Positions 24,421-32,780 of a DNA stretch of 48,613 nucleotides are shown here, piece by piece. Source of the DNA: Desulfovibrionaceae bacterium. Its GTDB lineage: Bacteria; Desulfobacterota; Desulfovibrionia; Desulfovibrionales; Desulfovibrionaceae. The notes under the pieces are model-generated. The model worked only from the letters and a program-made list of their open reading frames with translations. It was not told the origin of the DNA and made no database searches. The position numbers and the translations under genes are program-made. How positions within the stretch are numbered: position 1 is the first letter of the stretch; each line of letters begins with the position of its first letter. The stretch covers positions 1 to 48,613 of the forward strand of contig JAFLSV010000013.1 in assembly GCA_022510785.1 (NCBI GenBank), given 5' to 3'.

Positions 24421-25503
24421 TCAGGCGGCGGCGCGGCCGGGCATTTTGCCCTTCAGGCGCCATATTTCGGCCAGAATGGCGGCCACGGCCTTGTACAGAT
24501 CTTCGGGGATGGGCTGGCCTATTTCCACATTGGCGTACAGGCTGCGGGCCAGGGGGCGGTTTTCGCGGATGGGGATGCCGTGTTCGCGGGCGATGGTCTT
24601 GATTTTTTCGGCCACCTTGTCGATCCCCTTGGCCACCACATAGGGCGCGGGGCTCACCGTGGGGTCGTAGCGCAGGGCCACGGCGTAATGGGTGGGGTTG
24701 GTGACCACCACATCGGCCTTGGGCACTTCCTTCATCATGCGGCTGGCCATCATCCGCATCATTTTTTCGCGCTGCTTGCGCTTGATTTTGGGGTCGCCCT
24801 CGGCCTGCCGCATTTCGTCCTTGACTTCCTGCTTGGTCATTTTGATGTTTTCTTCATAGGTGTGGCGCGTGTACCACAAATCCACGCAGGCCAGGACGAC
24901 CATGGGCGCCATGGTAAACAGCATCATGCGGAAGCCGGCGCGCAGCATATATGCGCCCAGCCCCGCCGCGTCGCTGTAGTACAGGGCGAGGAAGCGGGGC
25001 AGCTCCTCCCGGATGAACAAAAAGGGCACCATGCCGATAATCAGGGCCACAAGCACGCTTTTGCCCAGGCGCACAAAGGTCTGGGGCGAAAAGAACATGC
25101 GCTTGAGGCCGGCTATGATGCGAAAATTTCGGAATTTGAACTTCAAAACCTTGGTCGTCCACAGCTTGCCCACCTGAAGGCGCAGGCAGGTGTACGCCAT
25201 GAGGGCGATAAACACGATGACGGGCAGCACCATGATGGCCAGTTCCCGTATGGCCAGCAGAAACAGGGAGTACACGTTCTGGCCCGTGACGGGGATGGTG
25301 GCCGCGTTGGCGAAAAAGAACTGGAACAGCTCGCGCACATGTTCGGCGATGATGGAGAAATAGACATACAGTCCCAGCATGCCGGCCAGAACCGTAATGG
25401 TTTTGGTCATTTCCGTGGACTTGGGGACATTGCCCTCGCTGCGCACCTTGTTCCGGCGCTTGGGAGTCGCCCGTTCTGTTTTGCTCGGGTCTTTGTTGGC
25501 CAC
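24421..25503 (-). CDS. flhB: flagellar export gate protein FlhB
   Basis: FlhB is the export-gate subunit that switches substrate class after FliK signals hook completion. The N-terminus has the charged lead TERATPKRRNKVRSEGNVPK, four membrane segments span residues 30-215, and the cytoplasmic domain carries the autocleavage motif NPTH at 269-272 (VVVTNPTHYAVALRYD). The remaining part (IPIRENRPLARSLYANVEIG) is typical. The length of 360 residues is normal. It starts 10 nt after the fliR stop. A FlhA gene, often next to it, is not in the window. Confidence 0.96.
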   Translation of the reverse strand: MANKDPSKTERATPKRRNKVRSEGNVPKSTEMTKTITVLAGMLGLYVYFSIIAEHVRELFQFFFANAATIPVTGQNVYSLFLLAIRELAIMVLPVIVFIALMAYTCLRLQVGKLWTTKVLKFKFRNFRIIAGLKRMFFSPQTFVRLGKSVLVALIIGMVPFLFIREELPRFLALYYSDAAGLGAYMLRAGFRMMLFTMAPMVVLACVDLWYTRHTYEENIKMTKQEVKDEMRQAEGDPKIKRKQREKMMRMMASRMMKEVPKADVVVTNPTHYAVALRYDPTVSPAPYVVAKGIDKVAEKIKTIAREHGIPIRENRPLARSLYANVEIGQPIPEDLYKAVAAILAEIWRLKGKMPGRAAA

Positions 25504-25513
25504 GGGCTTCCCC

Positions 25514-26305
25514 CTATTGGATGCCGGGGCTCATGGCCCGCAGCAGATTGCTGAACAGCGGGTCCAGCCCCACGATATACTCGCGTATATCCTGGGCCAC
25601 CAGGCTGAACAGCAGGGACACAAAGAAAAAGCCCACGGCGATTTTGAGCGGAAAACCCACTTCCATAATATGCATCTGGGGCGCGGCGCGGCTCATGAGG
25701 GCCAGCGCCAGCTCCACCAGGAAAATGGCGGCCATGACCGGGGCGATGACCTTGATGGTCAGGGCGTACATCATGCCCGCCAGCCTGAGCACCTGATGAA
25801 AGATGGAATCGCCCAGCAGAAGCCCCCCCGCGGGAATCCAGCGAAAGGTTTCCGTGAAGGCCCGCAGAAGATAGAGATGCCCGTCCAGACACAAAAAAAT
25901 GAGCAGGGTCACCGTGTACAAAAGGTGGGCGATGACCCCGGTTTGTCCTCCGCTGGCGGGGTCGGCAAAGGTAATCATGCTGAAGCCCACCTGCATGGCC
26001 ACCAGCTCGCCCCCGGCCTGGATGCCCGAAAAAAAGAAGCGCACGGACAGGCCCAGAATAAAGCCCAGCACCAGTTCGCCCAGGATCAGCACCGCCACCC
26101 CGAAGGGATGGGCGGGCATGGCCGCGCCCGGCAGGCTTACCATGGGCCACACCGCCATGGTGAACACCAGGCAGAAAGCGGCTTTCCACTGGTTGGGCAG
26201 GCCGTCCACACCGAATACGGGCAGCATGAAGATAATCAGGCTTACCCGCAGGAAGGTCAGCAGAAAGCTGAGCAGGGCGGCTGGGTCAAAGTTGAAGATG
26301 TCCAT
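25514..26305 (-). CDS. fliR: flagellar export gate protein FliR
   Basis: FliR is an inner-membrane component of the FliPQR export channel. About six hydrophobic helices are visible, with family features such as VSLIIFMLPVFGVDGLPNQW near the N-terminus, GELVLGFILGLSVRFFFSGI in the middle and EVGFPLKIAVGFFFVSLLFS near the end. The start at 26305 (MDIFNFDP) fits the family N-terminus and gives 263 residues; the upstream in-frame extension to 26434 is unlike FliR. No strong ribosome binding site is seen. It forms a pair with flhB. Confidence 0.92.
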   Translation of the reverse strand: MDIFNFDPAALLSFLLTFLRVSLIIFMLPVFGVDGLPNQWKAAFCLVFTMAVWPMVSLPGAAMPAHPFGVAVLILGELVLGFILGLSVRFFFSGIQAGGELVAMQVGFSMITFADPASGGQTGVIAHLLYTVTLLIFLCLDGHLYLLRAFTETFRWIPAGGLLLGDSIFHQVLRLAGMMYALTIKVIAPVMAAIFLVELALALMSRAAPQMHIMEVGFPLKIAVGFFFVSLLFSLVAQDIREYIVGLDPLFSNLLRAMSPGIQ

Positions 26306-26504
26306 GACAGGGCTCGCCGCCGCGCCTGCCCCCAAGGCTGCGGGCCGGGGGGGCGGCGCGGGGCAGGGTAACAATGTCCGCGAACAGGGCGGCGGCATAC
26401 GGGGCCGCCGGAAGCGAAGCAAGAAACGGGCCAATGACCACAGGCCCGAAGCCTCCGGCCTGAAATCCGGCCCGGAATGGTCACTGTCAAAAAAGGGACG
26501 GAGA

Positions 26505-26532
26505 CAAAAGGCCCCGGCGCGGGCGCCGGGGC
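26505..26532 (-). terminator. intrinsic terminator of mucR
   Basis: A perfect 10-bp stem (GCCCCGGCGC at 26511-26520 and GCGCCGGGGC at 26523-26532) is followed on the minus strand by CTTTTG. It begins 14 nt after the mucR stop. The loop is very short as drawn, so the top pairs probably open. Confidence 0.75.
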
Positions 26533-26545
26533 GGGCTTTTCAGGT

Positions 26546-26953
26546 TCAGGCGCTCTTCTTGCCGTGCTTGCGGCGTTTTTCCCACAGCTTCATGTCTTTC
26601 ATCTTTTTGCGGCGTTCACGCTGCAGGCCCTTGCTGACCAGCGGCGTGTCCTTTTTCAGGCCCCACTTTTCGCGGTAGGCCGCCGGATCCAGCCCGTGAC
26701 TGCTAAGATGGCGGCGGGTGAGGATTTTAAAGGTTTTGCCGCATTCCATGCACACAATGGATTTTTCCTTGATGGACTTGCGGGGGCTGGCAATGCCTTC
26801 GGGTAGGGCGTCTTCACCCGTTTCGTTTTCGGCAATGCTTTTGAGCCCGACGGACAGACGACGCACCAGAGTGGTGATTTCGTCCTCGGTCATGACGCGC
26901 ACGCTGGCCTGGGCCTTGACGATTTCCAGAGCCTCTTTCAAATAATCATCCAT
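26546..26953 (-). CDS. MucR/Ros family zinc-finger transcriptional regulator
   Basis: This 135-residue protein carries the Ros/MucR zinc finger: C68, C71, H82 and H86 in VCMECGKTFKILTRRHLSSH, followed by GLDPAAYREKWGLKKDTPLV. The N-terminal part (residues 1-60) would mediate oligomerisation. Family members bind A+T-rich DNA and control exopolysaccharide, motility or virulence in alphaproteobacteria; several copies are usual in Desulfovibrio. The start at 26953 has AGGAGG upstream; the open frame extends further but without family similarity. It lies next to fliR-flhB and has its own terminator, so it is probably transcribed alone. Targets cannot be inferred. Confidence 0.9.
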   Translation of the reverse strand: MDDYLKEALEIVKAQASVRVMTEDEITTLVRRLSVGLKSIAENETGEDALPEGIASPRKSIKEKSIVCMECGKTFKILTRRHLSSHGLDPAAYREKWGLKKDTPLVSKGLQRERRKKMKDMKLWEKRRKHGKKSA

Positions 26954-27204
26954 GCCAGATCCTCCTGCTGGGTTTATTCGTGAGATACGGGAAAATGCAA
27001 GAGGCTGTGTTCCGGAAAAAGCGACCTTCGCGTGGTACGGAAAATTCAGTGTCAACAAAGGAAGCGCTCTGTCTGCGGCTTCACGTCATCTTTTGCCCGA
27101 GCAACAGCCACATGTGCGATGCACCACAGACAGCATGACCAAAATATGTTGCAAGGGCAAGAATTATTTTTGTGAGCGTCCTTTTTTTTTCAGATAAAGT
27201 CGTC

Positions 27205-28926
27205 TCATGCGCGCCGCGCATGCCCGGGTTGTGCGCCTGTCTCCGCGGCTCCTCCCGCCTGCGCCCTGTTGCGGAAGGAGAACTGATGCGGATCAATGCC
27301 GTATTTTTTTACCTTGTAGTTCACGATGCGGTAGCTGGACTTGAGCGCGCGGGCCGCCTTGAGCATGTTGCCCCCGGCCTTGATCAGCGCGTCTACCAGC
27401 ATTTCCTTTTCAAAGTGGATGACGGCCTCGCCCAGGGACAGATCCGCCCCGGTGGCGGAGCTTTCCGCCGTTTGCAGCGAGGGCGGCAGATCCCCGGAGC
27501 GGATGACCTGATCGTGACAGTGCCGGGCGGCGTGTGAGAGGCAGCTTTTCAGTTCGGGCACGTTGCCCGGCCAGTAATAGCGCGACAAAAGCTCCAGGGC
27601 GGGGCGGGAAATGCGCCTGACCGCCTGGCCGCCGCGTTCGGCGTGCCGCCGCAGCTCGTGCTCCGCCAGGGGAATGATGTCTTCGCGCCGTTCGCGCAGC
27701 GGAGGGATGTGCAGGGCGCAGACATTGAGGCGGGCGAACAGATCAGCCGAAAAAGCGCCCCTGCGCGCCATATCTTCCAAAGCCGCGCCGGATGCGGCGA
27801 TGACGCGCACATCGGCGGCGGCCGCTTCCGTCCCTCCCAGGCGCGACACTTCATGCTTTTGCAGCAGGCGCAGCAGGGCGGCCTGCGCGCCGGGGCGGAG
27901 CTCTTCCACCGCGTCCAGGAACAGGGTGCCCAGGTGAGCCTGTTCAAAGAGCCCCTTCCGGGTTTGAAGAGCGCCGGGGAAGGCCCCCTTGCGGTAGCCG
28001 CGCAGCTCGGCCTCCATGCGTTCGGGCGGCACGGCCCCGCAGTGGCAGACCACCAGCGGCATGTCGCGGCGGGGGCTCGCGGCGTGGATGCGGGTGGCCA
28101 GGCTCTGCTTGCCCACCCCCGCTTCGCCCCGCAGCAGCACGGGCGCGCGGCCCTGGGCCGCATGGGCGGCCTGTTCCAGAATGTGCCGCATCACCTTGGA
28201 CTGGGCCACAAAGGGGGCGGTGTCCTCCGCGGGCTCGTCCCCGCGGTATTCGGAGGGCATGTCCGTGGGCAGGCGGCGCTGCCGGGCCATATCTTCCTGA
28301 AGATAGGCGGCCTCGTTGGCGATGAGCGCGGCCGCCGCCTGCAGAAAGGCGCGGCGCAGCTCCAGATCCTCGCGGGAGATAAAGGGGGTATCGGCGTTGA
28401 GTGTGCCGATGACTTCCCGGGCGGCCAGGGCGCTGCCGCCTGGAGCCGGGGCCAGCACGGGCACGCATAGGAAGGACAGCGAGTCCAGCTCCTCGTCCGT
28501 GCGCTCGAAAAGCCGGCTCAGAAAGAGCGGATGATCGCGCATGCGCTCCACAATGACCGCCGTGCCCGTGGTGAACACCTGCCCGGTGACGCCCTCGCCC
28601 GGCGAGTAGTCCGCGTGCTGCCGGCGGGGCGGGGTGTCGGCCAGGCTCAGGCGCAACAGTCCTGTTTCAGGCTCAAAGAGCACAAGATGGGCGCGCAGAA
28701 AGCCGTGGCGCGCGGACAGCATGCGCAGAAGCCCGCTCAGCGAGGCCTGAAAGGGACGCTGCGGCCCCATGCCCGCGGCCATGAGGCTCAGGGTTTCCAG
28801 CCAGGGGCGGCCGTCCAGGCCGCCGGCTCCGGGTAAGGTTCGGCCGTCCAGGCCGCCGGCTCCCGCCGGGGCCGCGGGGCGCGCGCTGCCTGGGCCCGGA
28901 CTGCCCTCAGAATTCAGGGGATTCAT
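27205..28926 (-). CDS. NifA-like sigma-54 activator homologue with degenerate AAA+ motifs
   Basis: The domain order is a Pro/Gly-rich leader (1-45), a GAF domain (about 50-205), an AAA+ domain (about 235-470) and a Fis-type HTH (about 515-545, NMLKAARALKSSYRIVNYKV). The overall layout is that of NifA-type activators of sigma-54 RNA polymerase. But key motifs are altered. Walker A is GEAGVGKQ (lysine kept, next residue Q). The sigma-54-contact loop is GAFPGA (314-319) where GAFTGA is the rule. Walker B is GTLFLDAVEEL, with A339 replacing the catalytic Glu. The sensor I Asn is gone (VIAASG), and one of two arginine fingers is Ser (AFSADLFARLNV). It may therefore bind DNA without activating sigma-54. 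It starts 6 nt after the TPR gene. Confidence 0.85.
   Translation of the reverse strand: MNPLNSEGSPGPGSARPAAPAGAGGLDGRTLPGAGGLDGRPWLETLSLMAAGMGPQRPFQASLSGLLRMLSARHGFLRAHLVLFEPETGLLRLSLADTPPRRQHADYSPGEGVTGQVFTTGTAVIVERMRDHPLFLSRLFERTDEELDSLSFLCVPVLAPAPGGSALAAREVIGTLNADTPFISREDLELRRAFLQAAAALIANEAAYLQEDMARQRRLPTDMPSEYRGDEPAEDTAPFVAQSKVMRHILEQAAHAAQGRAPVLLRGEAGVGKQSLATRIHAASPRRDMPLVVCHCGAVPPERMEAELRGYRKGAFPGALQTRKGLFEQAHLGTLFLDAVEELRPGAQAALLRLLQKHEVSRLGGTEAAAADVRVIAASGAALEDMARRGAFSADLFARLNVCALHIPPLRERREDIIPLAEHELRRHAERGGQAVRRISRPALELLSRYYWPGNVPELKSCLSHAARHCHDQVIRSGDLPPSLQTAESSATGADLSLGEAVIHFEKEMLVDALIKAGGNMLKAARALKSSYRIVNYKVKKYGIDPHQFSFRNRAQAGGAAETGAQPGHARRA
28808..28863 (-). repeat. 33-bp-spaced direct repeat in the regulator's N-terminal leader
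   Basis: A 23-bp sequence (CGGCCGTCCAGGCCGCCGGC, then TCC) occurs at 28808-28830 and 28841-28863, a period of 33 bp or 11 codons. It doubles the residues GAGGLDGR in the protein. It is in frame and probably arose by slippage or recombination. Confidence 0.9.
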
Positions 28927-28932
28927 CCGGCT

Positions 28933-29646
28933 TCACCGCAAGGCGGCGATACGGCTCTGATAATAGGCTGCCTCCGCGGGGGTCGTGTCTTTGAGGGCCG
29001 CCACGGCGGCCTCATAGGCGCTGACGGCCTTGTCCTTGAGTCCCGCGGCTTCGGCCGCTTCGCCGATTTGCTCGTGCAGATAGGGCTTGAACTCATCCGG
29101 GGCCTTGAGCAGTATCGTTTCCAGCTCGGTCACGGCCTCCGCGGCCTTGCCCTGGCGCAGCAGAAGGTCGGCCAGGTTGAAGCGGGCGGACAGGCCCAGG
29201 GGGGAATCGGGCTCGCGCTCAATGAGGGCGCTGTAAGCGGCGGCGGCCTTCTCCCAGTTTTCGCTTTGCGCGGCGGCCTGAGCCAGCTCCAGCTGGGTGG
29301 CGGCGTACACCGCGGCCGGGGCGCTGGCGGCAAAGGCCTCCAGGCCCGCCAGGCGGGCGGCGGGGTCAAGGGTGGCGCTGACGCGGCCCAGTTCGTTGCG
29401 GGCGGCGGCCGCCGCGCGTTCAAGCTGCCACTGCCAGGCCGCCACGGCCATGACAATCACAATGACGCCCAGCACGGCCACGGCGATGGTTCTGGCGTGG
29501 CGGAGCACAAAATCCCACAGGGGGGCGGCCTCCGGGCTGACCTCCGCCTTCATGGCGCCCAGCATCTGGGCGTCGGCTTCGAGCCGTTCGGGAGCCGTGG
29601 GGGCGGTGACGGGCCTGGGTTGCTTGATGCGGGGGCGCTGAGCCAT
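28933..29646 (-). CDS. membrane-anchored tetratricopeptide repeat protein
   Basis: A basic Pro-rich cytoplasmic lead precedes one membrane helix at about residues 53-75 (TIAVAVLGVIVIVMAVAAWQ). The rest is periplasmic, with three TPR-like helix pairs (AAVYAATQLELAQAAAQSEN, WEKAAAAYSALIEREPDSPL, LKDKAVSAYEAAVAALKD). This resembles the YfgM/TPR_21 arrangement, whose E. coli member works with the SecYEG chaperone network, but equivalence is inference. The start at 29646 has AAGGAG upstream and gives 237 residues. It sits 6 nt before the degenerate regulator gene, so they are probably co-transcribed. Confidence 0.8.
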   Translation of the reverse strand: MAQRPRIKQPRPVTAPTAPERLEADAQMLGAMKAEVSPEAAPLWDFVLRHARTIAVAVLGVIVIVMAVAAWQWQLERAAAAARNELGRVSATLDPAARLAGLEAFAASAPAAVYAATQLELAQAAAQSENWEKAAAAYSALIEREPDSPLGLSARFNLADLLLRQGKAAEAVTELETILLKAPDEFKPYLHEQIGEAAEAAGLKDKAVSAYEAAVAALKDTTPAEAAYYQSRIAALR

Positions 29647-29860
29647 GAAAACGCTCCTTGCATGCGGTGCGCGGCAAACGAAAGTGATAAAAAAAAGAGG
29701 CGCCTCGGGCGGCCTGATCCGCTCCACACGCTAGTCAAGCATGACAGAAATGTCAAAAGGAAAGTCAGGGTTTTTCGGCTTGCGCGCGGCCCGGCCCCAA
29801 CGTATGATCATCTCTCCCTGTCCCGTTCCTCCCCGAAATATTTGCCCCGGAGCAGCCGCC

Positions 29861-31138
29861 ATGCCCTGTCCTGATTCCCTTCCCTTCGGGCCGGAAATGA
29901 CCGCCATGGGCCGCCGGGCCCGCGCCGCGGCCCGCGTCATGGCGTCAGCCGGTTCCGCCGCCAAGGCTGAAGCGCTGACCAGTCTGGCCCGCGCCCTGGA
30001 AGAGCATGAGGCCGACCTTCTGGCCGTCAACGCCGGCGATGTGGCCGCCGCGGCCGCCGCGGGGCTGGACGCGCCCCGGCTGAATCGCCTGACCCTGACC
30101 CCGGCCATTGTGCGGGATATGGCCTCCGCCTGCCGGCAGGTGGCCGCCATGGACGACCCCGTGGGCGTGACGGAGAGCCAGTGGCGGCGCCCCAACGGCC
30201 TGCTGGTGGGCCGCATGCGGGTGCCGCTGGGCGTGGTGGCCATGATTTACGAGGCACGGCCCAATGTCACGGTGGACGCGGCCATTTTGTGCCTCAAGGC
30301 GGGCAACGCGGTCATTCTGCGCGGCGGTTCCGAGGCCCTGCGCTCCAACCTCGCCCTGGCCGGGCTGGTGGCCGGAGCGCTTGCGCGGGCGGGCCTGCCC
30401 GCCGATGCCGCGCAGCTGGTGCCCTTCACGGATCACGCCGCCGTCACCGCCCTGTGCAAGCTGGACGACTGTGTGGATCTGCTCATTCCGCGCGGGGGCG
30501 AAAGTCTGGTGCGGGCCGTCGCCGGACAGGCGGCCATGCCGGTGCTCAAGCACTATACCGGGGTCTGCCATGCCTTTGTGGATGCGGGGGCGGATCTGGA
30601 CGAGGCCCTGAACATTGTGTTTAACGCCAAGACGCAGCGTCCCGGCGTGTGCAACGCCCTGGAATGTCTCCTGGTGCACGAGGATGCCGCGGCGGACTTT
30701 CTGCCCCGGGTGGGCCGCAGGCTCGGCGGGGCCGGGGTTCAGTTCCGGGCCTGTCCGCGTTCCCTGCCTCTTCTGGGACAGGGGGCCGTGCCGCAGCGTC
30801 CCGGCGATCTCGGGCATGAATTTCATGATCTCATCCTGGCCGTGCGGGTGGTTCGCGACATGGATGAGGCCCTGGCCCACATTGACCGCTACGGCTCGCG
30901 CCACACCGAAATTATCTGCACCCGCGACCACGGGCGGGCCATGCGCTTTCTGCGCGAGGCCGACGCCTCCATGGTGGCGGTCAACGCCTCAACCCGCTTC
31001 AACGACGGCGGGCAGCTGGGCCTGGGCGCGGAAATCGGCATCAGCACGTCAAAGCTGCATGCCTATGGCCCCATGGGCGTGCGCGAGCTGACCACCACCA
31101 AGTTCGTGGTGCTGGGTCAGGGCCAGGTCCGGGAGTAG
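29861..31138 (+). CDS. proA: gamma-glutamyl phosphate reductase ProA
   Basis: This is the second step of proline synthesis, NADPH-dependent reduction of glutamyl 5-phosphate to the semialdehyde. Recognisable segments are RVPLGVVAMIYEARPNVTVD, the nucleotide-binding LKAGNAVILRGGSEALRSN, the catalytic Cys at about residue 261 (TQRPGVCNALECLLVHED), and STRFNDGGQLGLGAEIGIST. The ATG at 29861 has GGAG upstream and gives 425 residues, close to the usual 417. A further in-frame ATG at 29897 would also fit. The nadD gene follows 63 nt later in the same direction. Confidence 0.95.
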   Translation: MPCPDSLPFGPEMTAMGRRARAAARVMASAGSAAKAEALTSLARALEEHEADLLAVNAGDVAAAAAAGLDAPRLNRLTLTPAIVRDMASACRQVAAMDDPVGVTESQWRRPNGLLVGRMRVPLGVVAMIYEARPNVTVDAAILCLKAGNAVILRGGSEALRSNLALAGLVAGALARAGLPADAAQLVPFTDHAAVTALCKLDDCVDLLIPRGGESLVRAVAGQAAMPVLKHYTGVCHAFVDAGADLDEALNIVFNAKTQRPGVCNALECLLVHEDAAADFLPRVGRRLGGAGVQFRACPRSLPLLGQGAVPQRPGDLGHEFHDLILAVRVVRDMDEALAHIDRYGSRHTEIICTRDHGRAMRFLREADASMVAVNASTRFNDGGQLGLGAEIGISTSKLHAYGPMGVRELTTTKFVVLGQGQVRE

Positions 31139-31201
31139 GCGGAGGCCCCCGGGGAGCCGCCTGGGAATCGTCTGGAGATGAGCCGTCCGCGGAGAAGTCA
31201 C

Positions 31202-31990
31202 ATGGAAATGAGCCACCCCGTGCCGGAACCCCGCGTGGGCCTTCTGGGCGGCACCTTCAATCCGGTGCACACCGGGCATATCCGCCACGCCCTGGAAGCG
31301 GGCGAGGCCCTCGGGCTTGAGCTCGTGCTGCTCACCCCCGCCGCCGTGCCGCCGCACAAGGCCGCCGCCGGGCTGCTGCCCTTTGCCCTGCGCGTGGAAA
31401 TGGCGCGGGCCGCCGCGCAGTGCGGCGGAGCACGCGGCGCGGAAAAAAGCGCGGGCGGACACGTCCGCCTGGGTGTCAATACCCTGGAGGGCGAGCTGAG
31501 CGGCCCGTCGTATACCTTTGTCAGTCTGACAGCCTGGCGCGGGCGACACCCCGGCGTCACGCCCTTTTTTCTCATGGGCGTGGAAGATTTCACGCAGCTG
31601 CACACCTGGCGCCGGGGGCTGGAGCTGCCCCGCCTGGCCCGGCTGGTCGTGGTGTCCAGGGCCGGAGGAGAACGGGAACTGTTCCGCCGCACCCTCGCGC
31701 GCTGCTGGCCGGGCGCCGTGAGCGGCGATATGCGTGACGCCCCGCATGGCGCCGGCGGCTCCGCATCCGGCCCTGCGCCTGTCCCCGCATCCGGCGTGGA
31801 AAGCGCGCGCCTGCCCGGGGGCGGAGTCTGTTATTTTGTGCCGGCGCCCCGGCTGGACATCAGTTCTTCCCTGGTGCGCGAGCGCTGGATGGCCGGGCGC
31901 GACATCCGGGGGCTGGTGCCCGATGCCGTGCGCTCCATCATGGAGAGCCGCCGGGACGAAATCCGGCGGATTTGGGCGGCCCCCTACTGA
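31202..31990 (+). CDS. nadD: nicotinate-nucleotide adenylyltransferase NadD
   Basis: NadD joins ATP and nicotinate mononucleotide to make deamido-NAD. The nucleotidyltransferase motif GGTFNPVHTGHIRHA is near the N-terminus, FFLMGVEDFTQLHTWRR marks the middle, and RLDISSSLVRERW is the ISSTxxR motif. A Gly/Ala/Pro-rich insert of about 35 residues (PHGAGGSASGPAPVPASG) lies before the last motif and makes the protein longer (262) than the usual 200-220. I chose the ATG at 31202 because GGAGAA lies 6 nt upstream; ATGs at 31178 and 31208 are alternatives. Its stop overlaps the end of the convergent small gene by 7 nt. Confidence 0.92.
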   Translation: MEMSHPVPEPRVGLLGGTFNPVHTGHIRHALEAGEALGLELVLLTPAAVPPHKAAAGLLPFALRVEMARAAAQCGGARGAEKSAGGHVRLGVNTLEGELSGPSYTFVSLTAWRGRHPGVTPFFLMGVEDFTQLHTWRRGLELPRLARLVVVSRAGGERELFRRTLARCWPGAVSGDMRDAPHGAGGSASGPAPVPASGVESARLPGGGVCYFVPAPRLDISSSLVRERWMAGRDIRGLVPDAVRSIMESRRDEIRRIWAAPY

Positions 31991-32355
31991 AGCCGCGCGG
32001 TTCCTTCGGGCATCAGGGCCAGCAGGGCGGACTGATCCAGATCGTGGGAGCGGCACACCCAGGCGGCCCCGTCCGTGGCGGCGGACGCGATGGCTTGGAG
32101 CAGATGGTTGTAGGCGGGCCGGGCCGAGTCCGGCGGCAGCATGCCGTGCCGGTTGAGCAGCGCCAGCAGGGTCTGGACAGCCGCGCCCATGTTGCCCAGG
32201 GCGGAGCTCAGGCCGTGCCGGATGTCCATGTCCAGCGCGGCGCTGATGCCGTCCTGGCCGGTGACAAGACCGAAGCGGGACAGAAGCTCCTGATCCTCGG
32301 CGGACAGGGAGGGGATGGCCGCGTGCATATCTTCGGGTTTCAGCGAATGACTCAT
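31984..32355 (-). CDS. hypothetical protein, 123 aa
   Basis: I do not recognise this family. The product is helical and soluble, with segments such as DMDIRHGLSSALGNMGAAVQ and ARPAYNHLLQAIASAATDGA, with no membrane segment and a single Cys. GAGGAG lies 10 nt before the ATG at 32355, a good site, which supports it as a real gene. Its stop overlaps the 3' end of nadD by 7 nt on the other strand, an unusually tight convergence. It diverges from the C_GCAxxG_C_C gene, so the two could share a control region, but there is no other clue to its function. Confidence 0.65.
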   Translation of the reverse strand: MSHSLKPEDMHAAIPSLSAEDQELLSRFGLVTGQDGISAALDMDIRHGLSSALGNMGAAVQTLLALLNRHGMLPPDSARPAYNHLLQAIASAATDGAAWVCRSHDLDQSALLALMPEGTARLQ

Positions 32356-32666
32356 GGGGTGGCTCCTCGCGTGACGTTTCACGTGATTTCCCGGGGGCTG
32401 CCGGGCGGTACCGGGGACGCTCCCGGCGGGGGGACATGCCCGCCGCCAGACGGGCGGAGCCGCGGTCGGAAGCATGGCCGCGCGGAAGTAAGCAAGAAGC
32501 GTTCCATCTTGGTAATACGGTGATTTAAAAAAGAAAAAAATAATATGGCTGGCGCGCCGCCGGATTTCTGACTGCGCATGGATGAAGCCGGAATCCGTTC
32601 CGGGAATCACCGTCAGCGTGGCCGGCCGGGCAAAGCGGCTGCGGCCCGCGCCGGCCTTCCCGCCGC

Positions 32667-32696
32667 TTGACCTCGCCGTCCGGCCAGGTATATCAT
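32667..32696 (+). promoter_or_regulatory. sigma-70-like promoter of the C_GCAxxG_C_C gene
   Basis: TTGACC (32667-32672) and TATCAT (32691-32696) are separated by 18 bp. Each matches five of six consensus bases. The predicted start falls near 32703, about 78 nt before the start codon. Confidence 0.6.
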
Positions 32697-32705
32697 TCAC
32701 ACTAT

Positions 32706-32717
32706 GGAGTATACTCC
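32706..32717. promoter_or_regulatory. perfect palindrome at the predicted transcription start, possible operator
   Basis: GGAGTATACTCC is a perfect 12-bp palindrome lying about 4-15 nt downstream of the predicted start site. That place suits a repressor. Its centre resembles MerR-family sites (GGAGTnnACTCC is the core of the ZntR operator), but those normally lie between -35 and -10. No regulator can be assigned. Confidence 0.45.
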
Positions 32718-32780
32718 CGGGGGCGCCCGGTCTGCCGGCGCATCTGCGTGCGCCGTTTCACACAAGTCTTGGGGGTGGCT

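Larger units (their letters stand above)
32356..32780. other. divergent intergenic region, 425 nt
   Basis: This region separates the 123-aa gene (minus) and the C_GCAxxG_C_C gene (plus). It contains a plus-strand promoter and palindrome (listed separately) and an A-rich stretch at 32526-32546. An in-frame ATG at 32667 would extend the plus-strand gene, but it lies within the promoter and lacks a ribosome binding site. Confidence 0.55.
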
